Part shown: positions 8,979-16,928 of the stretch, one piece after another
Layout of the letters: each line of letters begins with the position of its first letter
Position numbering within the stretch: the first letter of the stretch is position 1
NCBI GenBank assembly: GCA_026706935.1
Contig: JAPOXV010000018.1
Coordinates: 310,001 to 374,000, forward strand
Length of the DNA: 64,000 bases
Reading direction: 5' to 3'
Source of the DNA: Gammaproteobacteria bacterium
GTDB taxonomy: Bacteria > Pseudomonadota > Gammaproteobacteria > Pseudomonadales > Azotimanducaceae
Notes under the pieces: model-generated
Told to the model about the DNA's origin: nothing
Database searches by the model: none
Seen by the model: the letters and a program-made list of their open reading frames with translations, nothing else
Position numbers and translations under genes: made by a program

Positions 8979-9641
8979 CTACTCCTGAGGTTGAGGGACG
9001 ATGCGAATGTAAGGTTTTGGCGCGCGCCAGCCATCGGGAAACTTCACCTTCGCGTCTTCGTCCGACACTGCGGGTACGATGATCACATCTTCGCCTTGCT
9101 TCCAGTTGACCGGCGTCGCGACTTGGTGTTTTGCAGTTAACTGACACGAATCCAAGATACGCAAGACTTCGTCAAAGTTGCGGCCCGTACTCATGGGGTA
9201 CGTGAGCATCGCCTTGATTGTCTTATCAGGTCCAATGATGAATACTGACCGAACTGTCGCGTTGTCAGCTGGTGTTCGTCCTTCGCTCGTATCACCAGAA
9301 TCCTCAGGGAGCATGTCGTATGCCTTCGCCACAGCGAGTGTTGGGTCGCCGATTAACGGGTATGTGACGGCATTACCTTGAGATTCCTCAATGTCTCTCA
9401 TCCACTCTTGATGGTTATCGACCGGATCGACCGAAAGACCGATGATCTTGCAGTCTCGATCCGCGAATTCGGAAGTTAGACCTGCCATATAGCCTAATTC
9501 CGTGGTACATACTGGGGTGAAATCTTTTGGGTGGGAAAACAGGATTGCCCACCCGTCACCAATCCAATCGTGGAAATTTACTTGCCCCTGTGTTGTTTGC
9601 GCCACGAAATTCGGCGCAACAGAATTTATCCTTATCGTCAT
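8979..9641 (-). CDS. Peroxiredoxin of the Prx6 (1-Cys) type
   Basis: This 220-residue cytosolic thiol peroxidase reduces hydrogen peroxide and organic hydroperoxides. The peroxidatic Cys45 lies in HPKDFTPVCTTELG, with the typical Prx6 active-site Thr and the downstream FIIGPDKTIKAMLTYPMSTGR containing the conserved Arg. The length and the C-terminal extension (residues about 165-220, WKQGEDVIIVPAVSDEDAK) match Prx6/AhpC-TSA 1-Cys proteins. No second catalytic Cys in the usual 2-Cys position is evident. It is transcribed alone, convergent with the liv operon. Confidence 0.93.
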   Translation of the reverse strand: MTIRINSVAPNFVAQTTQGQVNFHDWIGDGWAILFSHPKDFTPVCTTELGYMAGLTSEFADRDCKIIGLSVDPVDNHQEWMRDIEESQGNAVTYPLIGDPTLAVAKAYDMLPEDSGDTSEGRTPADNATVRSVFIIGPDKTIKAMLTYPMSTGRNFDEVLRILDSCQLTAKHQVATPVNWKQGEDVIIVPAVSDEDAKVKFPDGWRAPKPYIRIVPQPQE

Positions 9642-9712
9642 GCAATTGACCTTTATGTGGTTTCAATATGGATCGTTTTATTCTAAACAAGGGCTCCAGT
9701 GTAAGCGTCAAT

Positions 9713-10780
9713 CTAGCCTAAAGTTACGCTCTTAACAAGCGTATATACCTCATCGCCTTCGTTGATCTGTAACTCGTCCAATGATGCACGTGTAATCTGA
9801 GCCTGAAGTCTTGTATGACCTGCTTGAATGACGCAAATAACGCTCGATCCTGCGTTGTTATCTTCAATAGCTACGACCTTACCTCGTAACAGATTTCTTA
9901 CACTGATTGCTTCAGGTTCGACTTTCGCGAGCGAAACGTCGCGCGCGCGCACACGTAGCGTCGTCGGTTCTCCAGCTGGCAGCGTTAGGTGAATCGGGAC
10001 GGACCAGATTCGATCTTCCACTTTTAACGTTGTTAGTTGATAACGAGCGTCATGACCGATCACTTTCGTATGGATGATGGAGCTAGGTTCACCCGTGCCG
10101 AGTAACTCCGTAAGATCGCGTCGTTCGAGTAGGTTAGATGTCTCTCCAGCTGCGTGGATCTTGCCGTCGTCCAACACGATGGTATGCGGGCAAAGCGCAG
10201 TAATTTCGTCTACGGCATGACTTACGTATAGTGTGGGAATGTTGTATTTGGCTTGTAGGGATTCGAGGAACGGAAGTACCTCAGCTTTTCTTTGAATATC
10301 GAGTCCTGTCAACGGCTCGTCTAGTAGGAGTAGTTTTGGCTGCGATAACAGCATTCTGGCCAAGATGATCCGTTGGGTTTCACCGCCAGAAACTTGATTT
10401 GTCCAACGTGATAGCAACCCAGTTAGATCGAAGTCCTCCACAACTTCGTCGAATTCGATACTTCCGCCTCTTCGAATGGAATGTTTGATCGGGTACATTA
10501 GATTGTCGCGAACGGAAAGGTGCGGAAAGAGCTGTGCGTTCTGCCGGACGTAGCCGATGGGTCGTTGATGAGGTTTGGTAAATTTGTTGAGCTCTGAATT
10601 CAGCCATTCATCCTCGTCGAAGCTGATTGATCCACTTGTCGGCACCAATCCCGCAATCGATCGTAGCATCGTAGATTTACCACTCCCGCTGGGACCGAAT
10701 ACGGCCGTAATCGATTTCGGAAATTCGTGATCCACGGTCACTTTAAACCCACCCAACGATTCGATTCGTACGTTCAACAT
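9713..10780 (-). CDS. modC: Molybdate ABC transporter ATPase ModC
   Basis: This 355-residue protein has an N-terminal ATPase domain with Walker A FGPSGSGKST, signature VSGGETQRIILARML and Walker B LLLLDEPLTGLD. A C-terminal Mop/TOBE domain (from about residue 290, ISVRNLLRGKVVAIEDNNAG) binds oxyanions and tunes transport. It energises molybdate uptake for molybdopterin enzymes. It is the last gene of modABC, three bases after modB. The molybdenum hydroxylase at 42792-45439 is a likely consumer. Confidence 0.95.
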   Translation of the reverse strand: MLNVRIESLGGFKVTVDHEFPKSITAVFGPSGSGKSTMLRSIAGLVPTSGSISFDEDEWLNSELNKFTKPHQRPIGYVRQNAQLFPHLSVRDNLMYPIKHSIRRGGSIEFDEVVEDFDLTGLLSRWTNQVSGGETQRIILARMLLSQPKLLLLDEPLTGLDIQRKAEVLPFLESLQAKYNIPTLYVSHAVDEITALCPHTIVLDDGKIHAAGETSNLLERRDLTELLGTGEPSSIIHTKVIGHDARYQLTTLKVEDRIWSVPIHLTLPAGEPTTLRVRARDVSLAKVEPEAISVRNLLRGKVVAIEDNNAGSSVICVIQAGHTRLQAQITRASLDELQINEGDEVYTLVKSVTLG

Positions 10781-10783
10781 GAG

Positions 10784-11461
10784 TTAGTACGCGCGGAGCG
10801 GTAGCTGACGGTTGATCGTGAACACGGCAAGCAGTACGAGGAACGAAAATACCAGGAGTGTTGCAGCAAGCAGGTGAGCATCCGCATAAGAGATCGTTTC
10901 CACATGTTCGTAGATCGCAATAGAAATCACACGTGTTTCGCCGGGAATATTGCCGCCTATCATGAGTACGACACCAAATTCCCCGACAGTGTGTGCAAAA
11001 GTCAGTACCGCCGCCGTCAAGAATCCTCGCCGGCATTGTGGAAATACGGCAGTGAATATGGCCCTTAGTTTGCCTACACCAAGTGCGTACGCATCCTCGA
11101 GGCTCCGTTCTTGAACGCGTTCGAATGCAACCTGTAAAGGTTGTACCATGAATGGCAGAGAGTAGGTAACCGATGCGACCACCAAACCCGTGAAACTGAA
11201 TGTCAGTCGAATCCCAGTGAGTTCAAAGAAAAAGCCGCCAAGAGCTGAACTGGGACTGAGTAGCAGCAGAAGATAAAAACCCAAAACTGTCGGAGGTAAT
11301 ACCAACGGCAAAGCGGTAACTGCTTCTAAGGGTGGTTTAAACCAACGTTTCGTCGTCGCGAGCCACCACGCAAGCGGGATGCCGAAAGCGAATAGCACCA
11401 ACGTAGTCACAAGTGCAAGCTGGGCGGTAATCCAAATCGCAGCGACGTCTTCGGGGTTCAT
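10784..11461 (-). CDS. modB: Molybdate ABC transporter permease ModB
   Basis: This 225-residue inner-membrane permease has five to six hydrophobic segments and the ModB/CysT EAA-type loop (LEDAYALGVGKLRAIFTAVFP) that contacts ModC. LPLVLPPTVLGFYLLLLLSP and TVGEFGVVLMIGGNIPGETRV are typical ModB motifs. Its ATG overlaps the modA stop by four bases (ATGA), showing tight coupling in the order modA-modB-modC. Confidence 0.95.
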   Translation of the reverse strand: MNPEDVAAIWITAQLALVTTLVLFAFGIPLAWWLATTKRWFKPPLEAVTALPLVLPPTVLGFYLLLLLSPSSALGGFFFELTGIRLTFSFTGLVVASVTYSLPFMVQPLQVAFERVQERSLEDAYALGVGKLRAIFTAVFPQCRRGFLTAAVLTFAHTVGEFGVVLMIGGNIPGETRVISIAIYEHVETISYADAHLLAATLLVFSFLVLLAVFTINRQLPLRAY

Positions 11462-12258
11462 GGAATTTGGTAACCGTATTTGGCGATTCGTTGTTGGATC
11501 TCTTCAGTAAAAAGAAACTCAAGGAATCGACGCGCAACGATGACATTTTGGCTCGTTCTCAGAACGACCGCGTCTTGTTTTATGGGATCGTGGCATGCGT
11601 CCGGTACTAAAGAGTAGCTCTGGCGCGGTACTGTTGCCGCTAGTTTGATGTTCGATAGGGCGACTAAACCTGCATCTGCGTTTCCGGTCGCGACATAAGC
11701 GTACGCTTGTCCGACGTTTTCACCTTGAACGAAGCCAATATTCGACCGATCGAGCTGAAAGCACTTTGAAAGTGCTTGCACCGCGGCTAACCCGTACGGT
11801 GCTAAGTCTGGTTGGGCATGCGCGATAACCTTCACGTCGCTTCCAACTTTGAGCCGTTTCTGCCAGTCAACGTCTTGCTGAGAATCTGGTTGCCACCACA
11901 CGAGCCGACCTTCAGCGTAGGTAGATACTGTGTCGCTAATGGTCAAATCATCGTTGACCAACCGGCGAACGCGGATTTGATCGGCCGACAGGAAAAGATC
12001 GACATCCATGCCGTTCTTTATTTGAGCGTAGAGCTTGCCGGTCGAACCGGTGATAACACTTAGCTCAATGCGTGTCGCGTCTGTGAATTCGTGCGCGATT
12101 TCGTCCAATATAGGTGCGAAATTTGTGGCAACTGCGATGCGTAACGGCGTCGAACGAATCTCGTGGTTTTGAACGGCATGAGCTTCTGACATCACGACAA
12201 AAGTGATTAGAGCAATCGCAAGCGTGCGGACTTGCGATCCAATCTCAACCCCGATCAT
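11458..12258 (-). CDS. modA: Molybdate-binding periplasmic protein ModA
   Basis: This 266-residue protein has a signal peptide (residues 1 to about 28, ending SEAHA). The oxyanion-binding domain shows AVATNFAPILDEIAHEF, SVITGSTGKLYAQIKNGMDVDLFLSA and GLVALSNIKLA, diagnostic of ModA. It captures molybdate or tungstate and delivers it to ModBC. It is divergent from the alcohol dehydrogenase at 12324, with a 65-bp spacer that should hold both promoters. No ModE operator could be recognised there with confidence. Confidence 0.95.
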   Translation of the reverse strand: MIGVEIGSQVRTLAIALITFVVMSEAHAVQNHEIRSTPLRIAVATNFAPILDEIAHEFTDATRIELSVITGSTGKLYAQIKNGMDVDLFLSADQIRVRRLVNDDLTISDTVSTYAEGRLVWWQPDSQQDVDWQKRLKVGSDVKVIAHAQPDLAPYGLAAVQALSKCFQLDRSNIGFVQGENVGQAYAYVATGNADAGLVALSNIKLAATVPRQSYSLVPDACHDPIKQDAVVLRTSQNVIVARRFLEFLFTEEIQQRIAKYGYQIP

Positions 12259-12323
12259 TCACTGTTCCAATGAACGTAAACCGCAACCGGAATGCTTGTT
12301 AAACTACGGGGTTCATCACAATA

Positions 12324-13382
12324 GTGTTTCTTAATGTGAGCTCTTTCGCTGCCGTTGAATGGACCGCACAACGTGATCTCCAGCTGGTCGAACGTCACGA
12401 TGTGACTCCAGCAGATGATGAAATCACGATCGCCGTTGAGAGCGCTGGCATTTGTGGATCTGATTTGCATTTCTTTCGCGGGGACTTTTCGCCACGACCA
12501 GGCACCACACCCGGTCACGAATTCGCTGGCCGAATTGTTGCGTTAGGTCGGAACGTATCGAGACATCGAGAAGGTGATCTCGTTGGGGTCGAACCTCTGT
12601 TACGTTGTGGTATATGTGAATTTTGTCTCACTGGTGACTATCACGTCTGTCGGCAAAGAAGATTAGTCGGGGAAGGTCATCACGGCGGCATGAGCCAACG
12701 TGCCACTGTTCCTGCACAAATTGCGTATAGCGTTCCTGGAGCCGTTGATGCAGAAGGCGCTGCAATGGCTGAACCGCTCGCGTGTTCCGTTCACGGTTTT
12801 CGCAAGATTGGACTTCAAGGTCACGAGACGGTATATGTAGTTGGTGCCGGTACGATCGGTTTAACCGCAATTCTCGCAGCACGTGCCGTCGGAGCGAAAG
12901 TGATTGTGTTGGCCCGTCATCCGCATCAGCAAGCGGCAGCAAAGCGCCTTGGTGCGATTGAAGTCCTAGGAGAAGACGATGCCTCAGAGAAACGTATTGC
13001 TGATCTTGTTGCCGCAAATGCAATCGACGTCGCAGTTGAGACAGTAGGAGGTAAAGCAGAGACGCTTTGGGAAGCGCAGCGTGTTTTGCGTCCGAAAGGT
13101 AAACTCATCGTACTCGGTGTCTTCACGGGTGGTCCAGTTCCAATCAATGCGCTACATTTAGCTGTAAATGAAATCGAGATGGTAGGTTCTATGACTTACA
13201 ATGCCAAGGAAGGGCATGTGGACTATGCGATAGCGCTTGAGGTTGTGGGCGGATTTCTACCAGAGATCAAGTCCTTGGTGTCGCACCGATTCGCCTTGTT
13301 GAGTGCGAACGACGCGTTTCGAACGGCAGCAGATAAATCAACGCAATCGCTCAAAGTGCATTTCAACCCAAATACGATTTAA
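12324..13382 (+). CDS. Zinc-dependent medium-chain alcohol/polyol dehydrogenase
   Basis: This 352-residue MDR-family dehydrogenase has catalytic zinc ligands in AGICGSDLHFF and GHEFAG, a complete structural-zinc lobe (CGICEFC followed by HVC), and a Rossmann motif VVGAGTIGLTAILAA. It resembles threonine dehydrogenase/sorbitol dehydrogenase-type enzymes that oxidise secondary alcohols with NAD(P). The start is GTG at 12324; a second GTG at 12336 would give MSSFAAVEW and is equally plausible. No strong ribosome-binding site separates the two. It is followed by rubredoxin, 56 bp downstream. Confidence 0.88.
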   Translation: MFLNVSSFAAVEWTAQRDLQLVERHDVTPADDEITIAVESAGICGSDLHFFRGDFSPRPGTTPGHEFAGRIVALGRNVSRHREGDLVGVEPLLRCGICEFCLTGDYHVCRQRRLVGEGHHGGMSQRATVPAQIAYSVPGAVDAEGAAMAEPLACSVHGFRKIGLQGHETVYVVGAGTIGLTAILAARAVGAKVIVLARHPHQQAAAKRLGAIEVLGEDDASEKRIADLVAANAIDVAVETVGGKAETLWEAQRVLRPKGKLIVLGVFTGGPVPINALHLAVNEIEMVGSMTYNAKEGHVDYAIALEVVGGFLPEIKSLVSHRFALLSANDAFRTAADKSTQSLKVHFNPNTI

Positions 13383-13438
13383 TCGACGAAGCTTTGAGAC
13401 GTTAACACAATTTCGAAATCTCATTTCACGGAGAAGAG

Positions 13439-13615
13439 ATGTCAGACGAATTGAAAAAATATCAGTGCATGACCTGTGGCTTTATTTACGATGAAGCCGA
13501 AGGATTGCCAGATCAAGGTATTGAACCGGGCACCAGGTGGTCCGAAGTGCCCGATGATTGGCTTTGTCCAGAGTGCGCTACGCCAAAAGAAGACTTCGAA
13601 ATGGTTGAGATCTAA
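13439..13615 (+). CDS. Rubredoxin
   Basis: This 58-residue iron-sulfur-free electron carrier has two CxxC-type iron-binding loops, YQCMTCGFIYD and WLCPECATPK, with the usual spacing and the aromatic core residues of rubredoxin. A GGAGAAGAG ribosome-binding site directly precedes the ATG. In aerobic Gammaproteobacteria rubredoxins feed electrons to alkane hydroxylases or to oxygen-detoxifying systems. No alkB or rubredoxin reductase is in this window, so the partner is unknown. Confidence 0.95.
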   Translation: MSDELKKYQCMTCGFIYDEAEGLPDQGIEPGTRWSEVPDDWLCPECATPKEDFEMVEI

Positions 13616-13677
13616 AACCGTACTCTATTACGACAATAGGAGCGCAAGCACGACGATTTGACGAACGTGTGTTCTAT

Positions 13678-14100
13678 TCAAGCACGTTCGCACACGACGA
13701 CCGGAATCTCTCTCGAACCAGCTCGGTCTTGGTATTCAACATAGGTTGGGAAAATCGAACTCATTATTTCCCATAGTCTTGCTCTTTCGTCGCCACCTGC
13801 AGTTCTCGCATTCGCTTTAAATCGTTCCGCTTTAACTTGAAGCTCGACTTCAGGATTCGCGTCTAGGTTCAAATACCACGAAGGGTGATGAGAGTGTCCC
13901 CCTTTCGACGCGACAACGATATACGCGCCGTCGTGTTCACCGTAGATGAGAGGCAGTTGCCTGGCTTCTCCTGATTGCCGCCCTTTGGTGGTAAGTAAAA
14001 GAGTGGGTAAGCCATTCCACATATGGCCGTCTTCACCGTCGGAGGCAAGATAGCGGTCGAGGTGATCTTGGATCCAATCTGAGAGTTTCTGTTCGGACAT
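13678..14100 (-). CDS. Deazaflavin-type nitroreductase-family protein (DDN/DUF385-like)
   Basis: This 140-residue protein matches the split-barrel family of F420-dependent nitroreductases (DDN). Seen pieces are LLTTKGRQSGEARQLPLIY, YIVVASKGG and HPSWYLNLDANPEVELQV, which form the deazaflavin/flavin-binding face in characterised members. The family can use F420, FMN or haem, so the cofactor is not certain. F420 is uncommon in Gammaproteobacteria, but a luciferase-like oxidoreductase of an F420-associated type also lies at 40938. It lies 57 bp upstream of the 14158 crotonase on the same strand. Confidence 0.85.
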   Translation of the reverse strand: MSEQKLSDWIQDHLDRYLASDGEDGHMWNGLPTLLLTTKGRQSGEARQLPLIYGEHDGAYIVVASKGGHSHHPSWYLNLDANPEVELQVKAERFKANARTAGGDERARLWEIMSSIFPTYVEYQDRAGSREIPVVVCERA

Positions 14101-14157
14101 TTCGCTCCTTTAGTCTGAAATCAATTGAACAGTGTGCAAAGAAATCTGCAACAGCGT

Positions 14158-15045
14158 CTAATCGCGATACGTGTCAAGGTCTCGGAACTGGTTATCGCGC
14201 CAATCAACGGCAGCGCGGAAACCGAGTTCACGCATCTTCTCTTGCCATAGATATGCAAATTCGGTCATTTGCGCCATCGCATCGTGTTCGGTGCTGCTTC
14301 GAACAGACGAGTAAATCCCCATGTTTTCATAGAAACGATTCATGTTGAGTTTAAGTATGGCGAGATGGTCCGCGGACATGATCGCTAGCCGGTCGGCGAA
14401 TGCAATGGTTCGATCCTCTAGCTCTTCTCTTGGCCACGCGTAGTTGATCATGCCGATGCGTTCGGCTTCTGCCGCCGAAATGCTCTCGCCTGTATAGGAA
14501 AGTTCCTTAGCTTTTCGCATACCGAGTACGAGAGGCCAGATAACACCATTACGAGCGACCCCTAGACCGCGGTGTCCGGGATGCCCAATTTCTGTGTCAT
14601 CCGATGCTACAACCAAGTCAGCCATCATGGCTAACTCGCAACCGCCGGCCAACGCGTACCGATGTACTGATGCGATCGTGACTTTAGCCATGTTCCAAAA
14701 GTACATCTGAATGTCAGTGATTTGCTGCATGCTAGTGCGTACGCCCATGATCAGCATTCGACGTTTCTCATCAGCACTCTTGTATCGTCTGTTCGGACCG
14801 CCACTACCAGCTGGGTTAGGAGTCAGATCGTAACCCGCACAGAACGCCCTTCCGGCCCCCCGTAAGATGATCACACGGACTGTGTCGTCTGCTTCCATTT
14901 CGTGCAGAACGTCGTTGAGTTCGAACAACAACCCACTCGATAGCGCGTTCAGTTTCTCAGGTCGATTCATCGTGATCCGGCCAACGCGGCCGTCTGTACC
15001 GACGCGGTCAACGATCAGATTGTCGTAGTCGTCGTAACTAGGCAT
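14158..15045 (-). CDS. Crotonase-superfamily enzyme, paralogue of the 56732 gene
   Basis: This 295-residue crotonase has the oxyanion-hole motifs RGAGRAFCAGYDLTP and YALAGGCELAMMAD. The first catalytic glutamate (GGCE) is kept, but the second (PEI in enoyl-CoA hydratase) is Gly in GHPGHRGLG, reminiscent of MenB and some CoA hydrolases. It is strikingly similar along its whole length to the protein at 56732-57622, including the block LAILKLNMNRFYENMGIYSS. The two are recent paralogues or duplicates with related substrates. It probably shares a transcript with the downstream DDN-like gene. The reaction is not determined. Confidence 0.87.
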   Translation of the reverse strand: MPSYDDYDNLIVDRVGTDGRVGRITMNRPEKLNALSSGLLFELNDVLHEMEADDTVRVIILRGAGRAFCAGYDLTPNPAGSGGPNRRYKSADEKRRMLIMGVRTSMQQITDIQMYFWNMAKVTIASVHRYALAGGCELAMMADLVVASDDTEIGHPGHRGLGVARNGVIWPLVLGMRKAKELSYTGESISAAEAERIGMINYAWPREELEDRTIAFADRLAIMSADHLAILKLNMNRFYENMGIYSSVRSSTEHDAMAQMTEFAYLWQEKMRELGFRAAVDWRDNQFRDLDTYRD

Positions 15046-15282
15046 GCTTGATTTTCCGGTGGTCTATATACGAGCGGTAGTATTTTGCTGATGTCGAATA
15101 GTCAACGAGAACGAAAACCCCGGAAATCGACTTGTCGCTGCAATGACGTGGAGAGCGTGATTAGGTGCGATTGGAAAAAATCGATCAACGACAAATGGGT
15201 TGGAAGTTAAAGTCTGCCAGGTGAGTGCTTTGTAAGTCGATGCGAAGCGAACTTAGATTTTGAGTCAGGGAGTTGGACGATA

Positions 15283-15654
15283 GTGGTTATCGTATTGGTC
15301 AAATGGAAGATTAGGCTAGGTCACGAGGAGAGGTTCTTGAAGCATTGGAAGCAGCATCTTACGATACAAGATGATCTTGACTTAGTAGGTGAGTTTCTGT
15401 GCACGCCGCAATCTCGGGATTACGCGACTTGGCGATTGCCGGATCCTGGAGATCCGCCATGCGCGATCTTTCTAAATGTTGGAATCTGGACAAGCGAAGC
15501 CTCGTTTCTTGAGCAGATCGAACCGTACTTCGCCGGCGATGGCGAACTGTTGCCGTTCGAGGCGACCCGTCGCGTCAGAACCGTACTCGACGGCGAAGTA
15601 TGTAGAGTAGGACAAGCTGAACTACCTCGCGAAAACACTAAAGGTGTCATGTGA
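15283..15654 (+). CDS. Hypothetical protein, possible dimeric alpha/beta-barrel (ABM-like) fold
   Basis: This 123-residue protein starts at GTG 15283 with GGGAG about ten bases upstream. I do not recognise a named family. The N terminus (VIVLVKWKIRLGHEERFLKHWKQ) has the strand-plus-helix pattern of antibiotic-biosynthesis-monooxygenase or EthD-like ferredoxin folds. The middle is acidic and the end is polar. There is no signal peptide or membrane segment. It stands alone between the minus-strand crotonase and a small membrane-protein gene. The fold assignment is an inference from pattern only. Confidence 0.6.
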   Translation: MVIVLVKWKIRLGHEERFLKHWKQHLTIQDDLDLVGEFLCTPQSRDYATWRLPDPGDPPCAIFLNVGIWTSEASFLEQIEPYFAGDGELLPFEATRRVRTVLDGEVCRVGQAELPRENTKGVM

Positions 15655-15736
15655 GGCGATTTTTGGCCTGATTCGATGCTAATCCGCATAGAGTTAGGCC
15701 AGTGAGACGCGAATTAGGCAATAACTCAGGAAATAC

Positions 15737-15768
15737 TTGCTAGAAGATACGTTAATTTAGTATATAAT
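15737..15768 (+). promoter_or_regulatory. Candidate sigma-70 promoter for the small membrane protein
   Basis: TTGCTA at 15737-15742 is followed by a TATATAAT box (15761-15768). Spacing is 18 bases if TATATA is used and 20 if TATAAT is used. Transcription would start near 15775, giving a leader of about 50 bases before the 15829 ATG. Confidence 0.5.
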
Positions 15769-15828
15769 TACGAAAGAGATATCGTTTAGAGGACAAGATA
15801 GGAACTAATCTCACGGTAGGAGGTACTA

Positions 15829-15990
15829 ATGGAACTGATCTTATTCGTTGTTGCTTTTTTCGTTGGCTTAATTGTCATGTTGATCGTGCATATATGGTGG
15901 ATATTCCCCGTTGCCATTGGTTTCGTATTTTTCGGTCGATTCATTGTTGAGATTTGTGATATCTTGACCAAACGACGACATTGCGGTTAG
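15829..15990 (+). CDS. Small hydrophobic membrane protein, 53 residues
   Basis: The frame begins at ATG 15829 behind a near-perfect TAGGAGGT ribosome-binding site (15817-15824), with a promoter-like sequence further upstream. The product is one long or two short membrane segments (MELILFVVAFFVGLIVMLIV, then WWIFPVAIGFVFF) ending in a basic tail (TKRRHCG). The family is not recognised. The ribosome-binding site, promoter and membrane-compatible composition make it much more likely a true gene than chance. The antisense 61-residue frame over the same region lacks such signals. Confidence 0.72.
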   Translation: MELILFVVAFFVGLIVMLIVHIWWIFPVAIGFVFFGRFIVEICDILTKRRHCG

Positions 15991-16104
15991 TCGTTCTCGC
16001 TCGCGCGATTAAGTAATACTGCGACGTGTGAGCGACGCACGCATCAATACTGACGCATAAAATGGCGCGTTCTAATTTCCGTACATGTGAAGCGGTTAAC
16101 TACG

Positions 16105-16860
16105 ATGAGACTAGAAGACATTAGCCATATCGGCGTACTCGGTGGGGGCGTCATGGGTGGTGGCATCGCGCAAATAATGAGTGCACTCGCGGGATATCGG
16201 GTAACGGTTCGCGATCTCACCCAAGAGATTCTTGACGACACACGTGACGAGGTCGTTGAACGCAAATGGGGTGTAAAGCGCGCGGTTGAAAGGGGTAAAC
16301 TGGGGTTCGATCAAGCAGTTCGCGCAATCGACAATGTTTCCTACACTTTAAACGTCGAAGATCTAGCAGACTGCGATCTGATTATTGAGGCAGTCCCAGA
16401 GCAATTAGCACTGAAACAGGAAGTATTCAAAGAGCTGGACAGTGTCATAAAACCCGATTGCATCTTTGCTTCAAATACCTCAGGATTCGTTATCAAGGAA
16501 ATCGCGCGAGACGTCAGCAACGAAAGGAGGCGGAGATTCGTTGGCATGCACTTCTCGAATCCGGTTCCTGTCATGAAGATGCTTGAAGTAATCTCCACCG
16601 AAGAGTCGGACCCAGAGGTCGCAGAGATCTGCAAAGCCGTCGGTGAAGCAGCAGGACGTGCCGTTTCGATGGTCAAAGACAAGGAAGGAACCTATGGCTT
16701 TATCCTGAACCGAGTGTTCGCTGCTGCAGCACGAGAAGCAAAACAGATCGTTGATGACGGTTTGGCGACGCCTGAAGACGTCGATAAAGCGATGATTACT
16801 GGCCGTAACTGGCCGGCGGCTTTCTTCGGATCCCGTGGCGGCATCGGGAAGCAGTGGTGA
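16105..16860 (+). CDS. Short 3-hydroxyacyl-CoA dehydrogenase family protein
   Basis: This 251-residue protein has the NAD-binding Rossmann motif GVLGGGVMGGGIAQ, the acidic EAVPEQLALKQEVF, FASNTSGF and the catalytic-His region VGMHFSNPVPVMKMLEV. It belongs to the 3-hydroxybutyryl/3-hydroxyacyl-CoA dehydrogenase family of beta-oxidation. The C-terminal helical domain stops after about 45 residues with the unusual end WPAAFFGSRGGIGKQW, whereas typical members continue for another 35-60 residues. Other frames after the stop show no missing domain, so this looks like a genuine short form. I chose ATG at 16105 over GTG at 16087 because the family begins close to the Rossmann strand. Confidence 0.85.
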   Translation: MRLEDISHIGVLGGGVMGGGIAQIMSALAGYRVTVRDLTQEILDDTRDEVVERKWGVKRAVERGKLGFDQAVRAIDNVSYTLNVEDLADCDLIIEAVPEQLALKQEVFKELDSVIKPDCIFASNTSGFVIKEIARDVSNERRRRFVGMHFSNPVPVMKMLEVISTEESDPEVAEICKAVGEAAGRAVSMVKDKEGTYGFILNRVFAAAAREAKQIVDDGLATPEDVDKAMITGRNWPAAFFGSRGGIGKQW

Positions 16861-16882
16861 AGTAACCGCTCGACGTTCAGGG

Positions 16883-16916
16883 GATCACGTAGCTCGGTAG
16901 CACGAAGCTAGTGATC
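16883..16916. terminator. Hairpin between convergent genes, possible terminator
   Basis: GATCAC-g-TAGCT (16883-16894) pairs with AGCTAGTGATC (16906-16916) with one bulged base and an 11-base loop. It lies exactly between the convergent 3-hydroxyacyl-CoA dehydrogenase and PhyH genes. There is no T-run, so termination is uncertain. Confidence 0.4.
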
Positions 16917-16928
16917 GGCTTCCATAAG

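Noticed and set aside
16840-16928. Frameshift explaining the short 3-hydroxyacyl-CoA dehydrogenase
   Set aside because: No downstream frame shows the missing helical domain, so I treat the short form as real.
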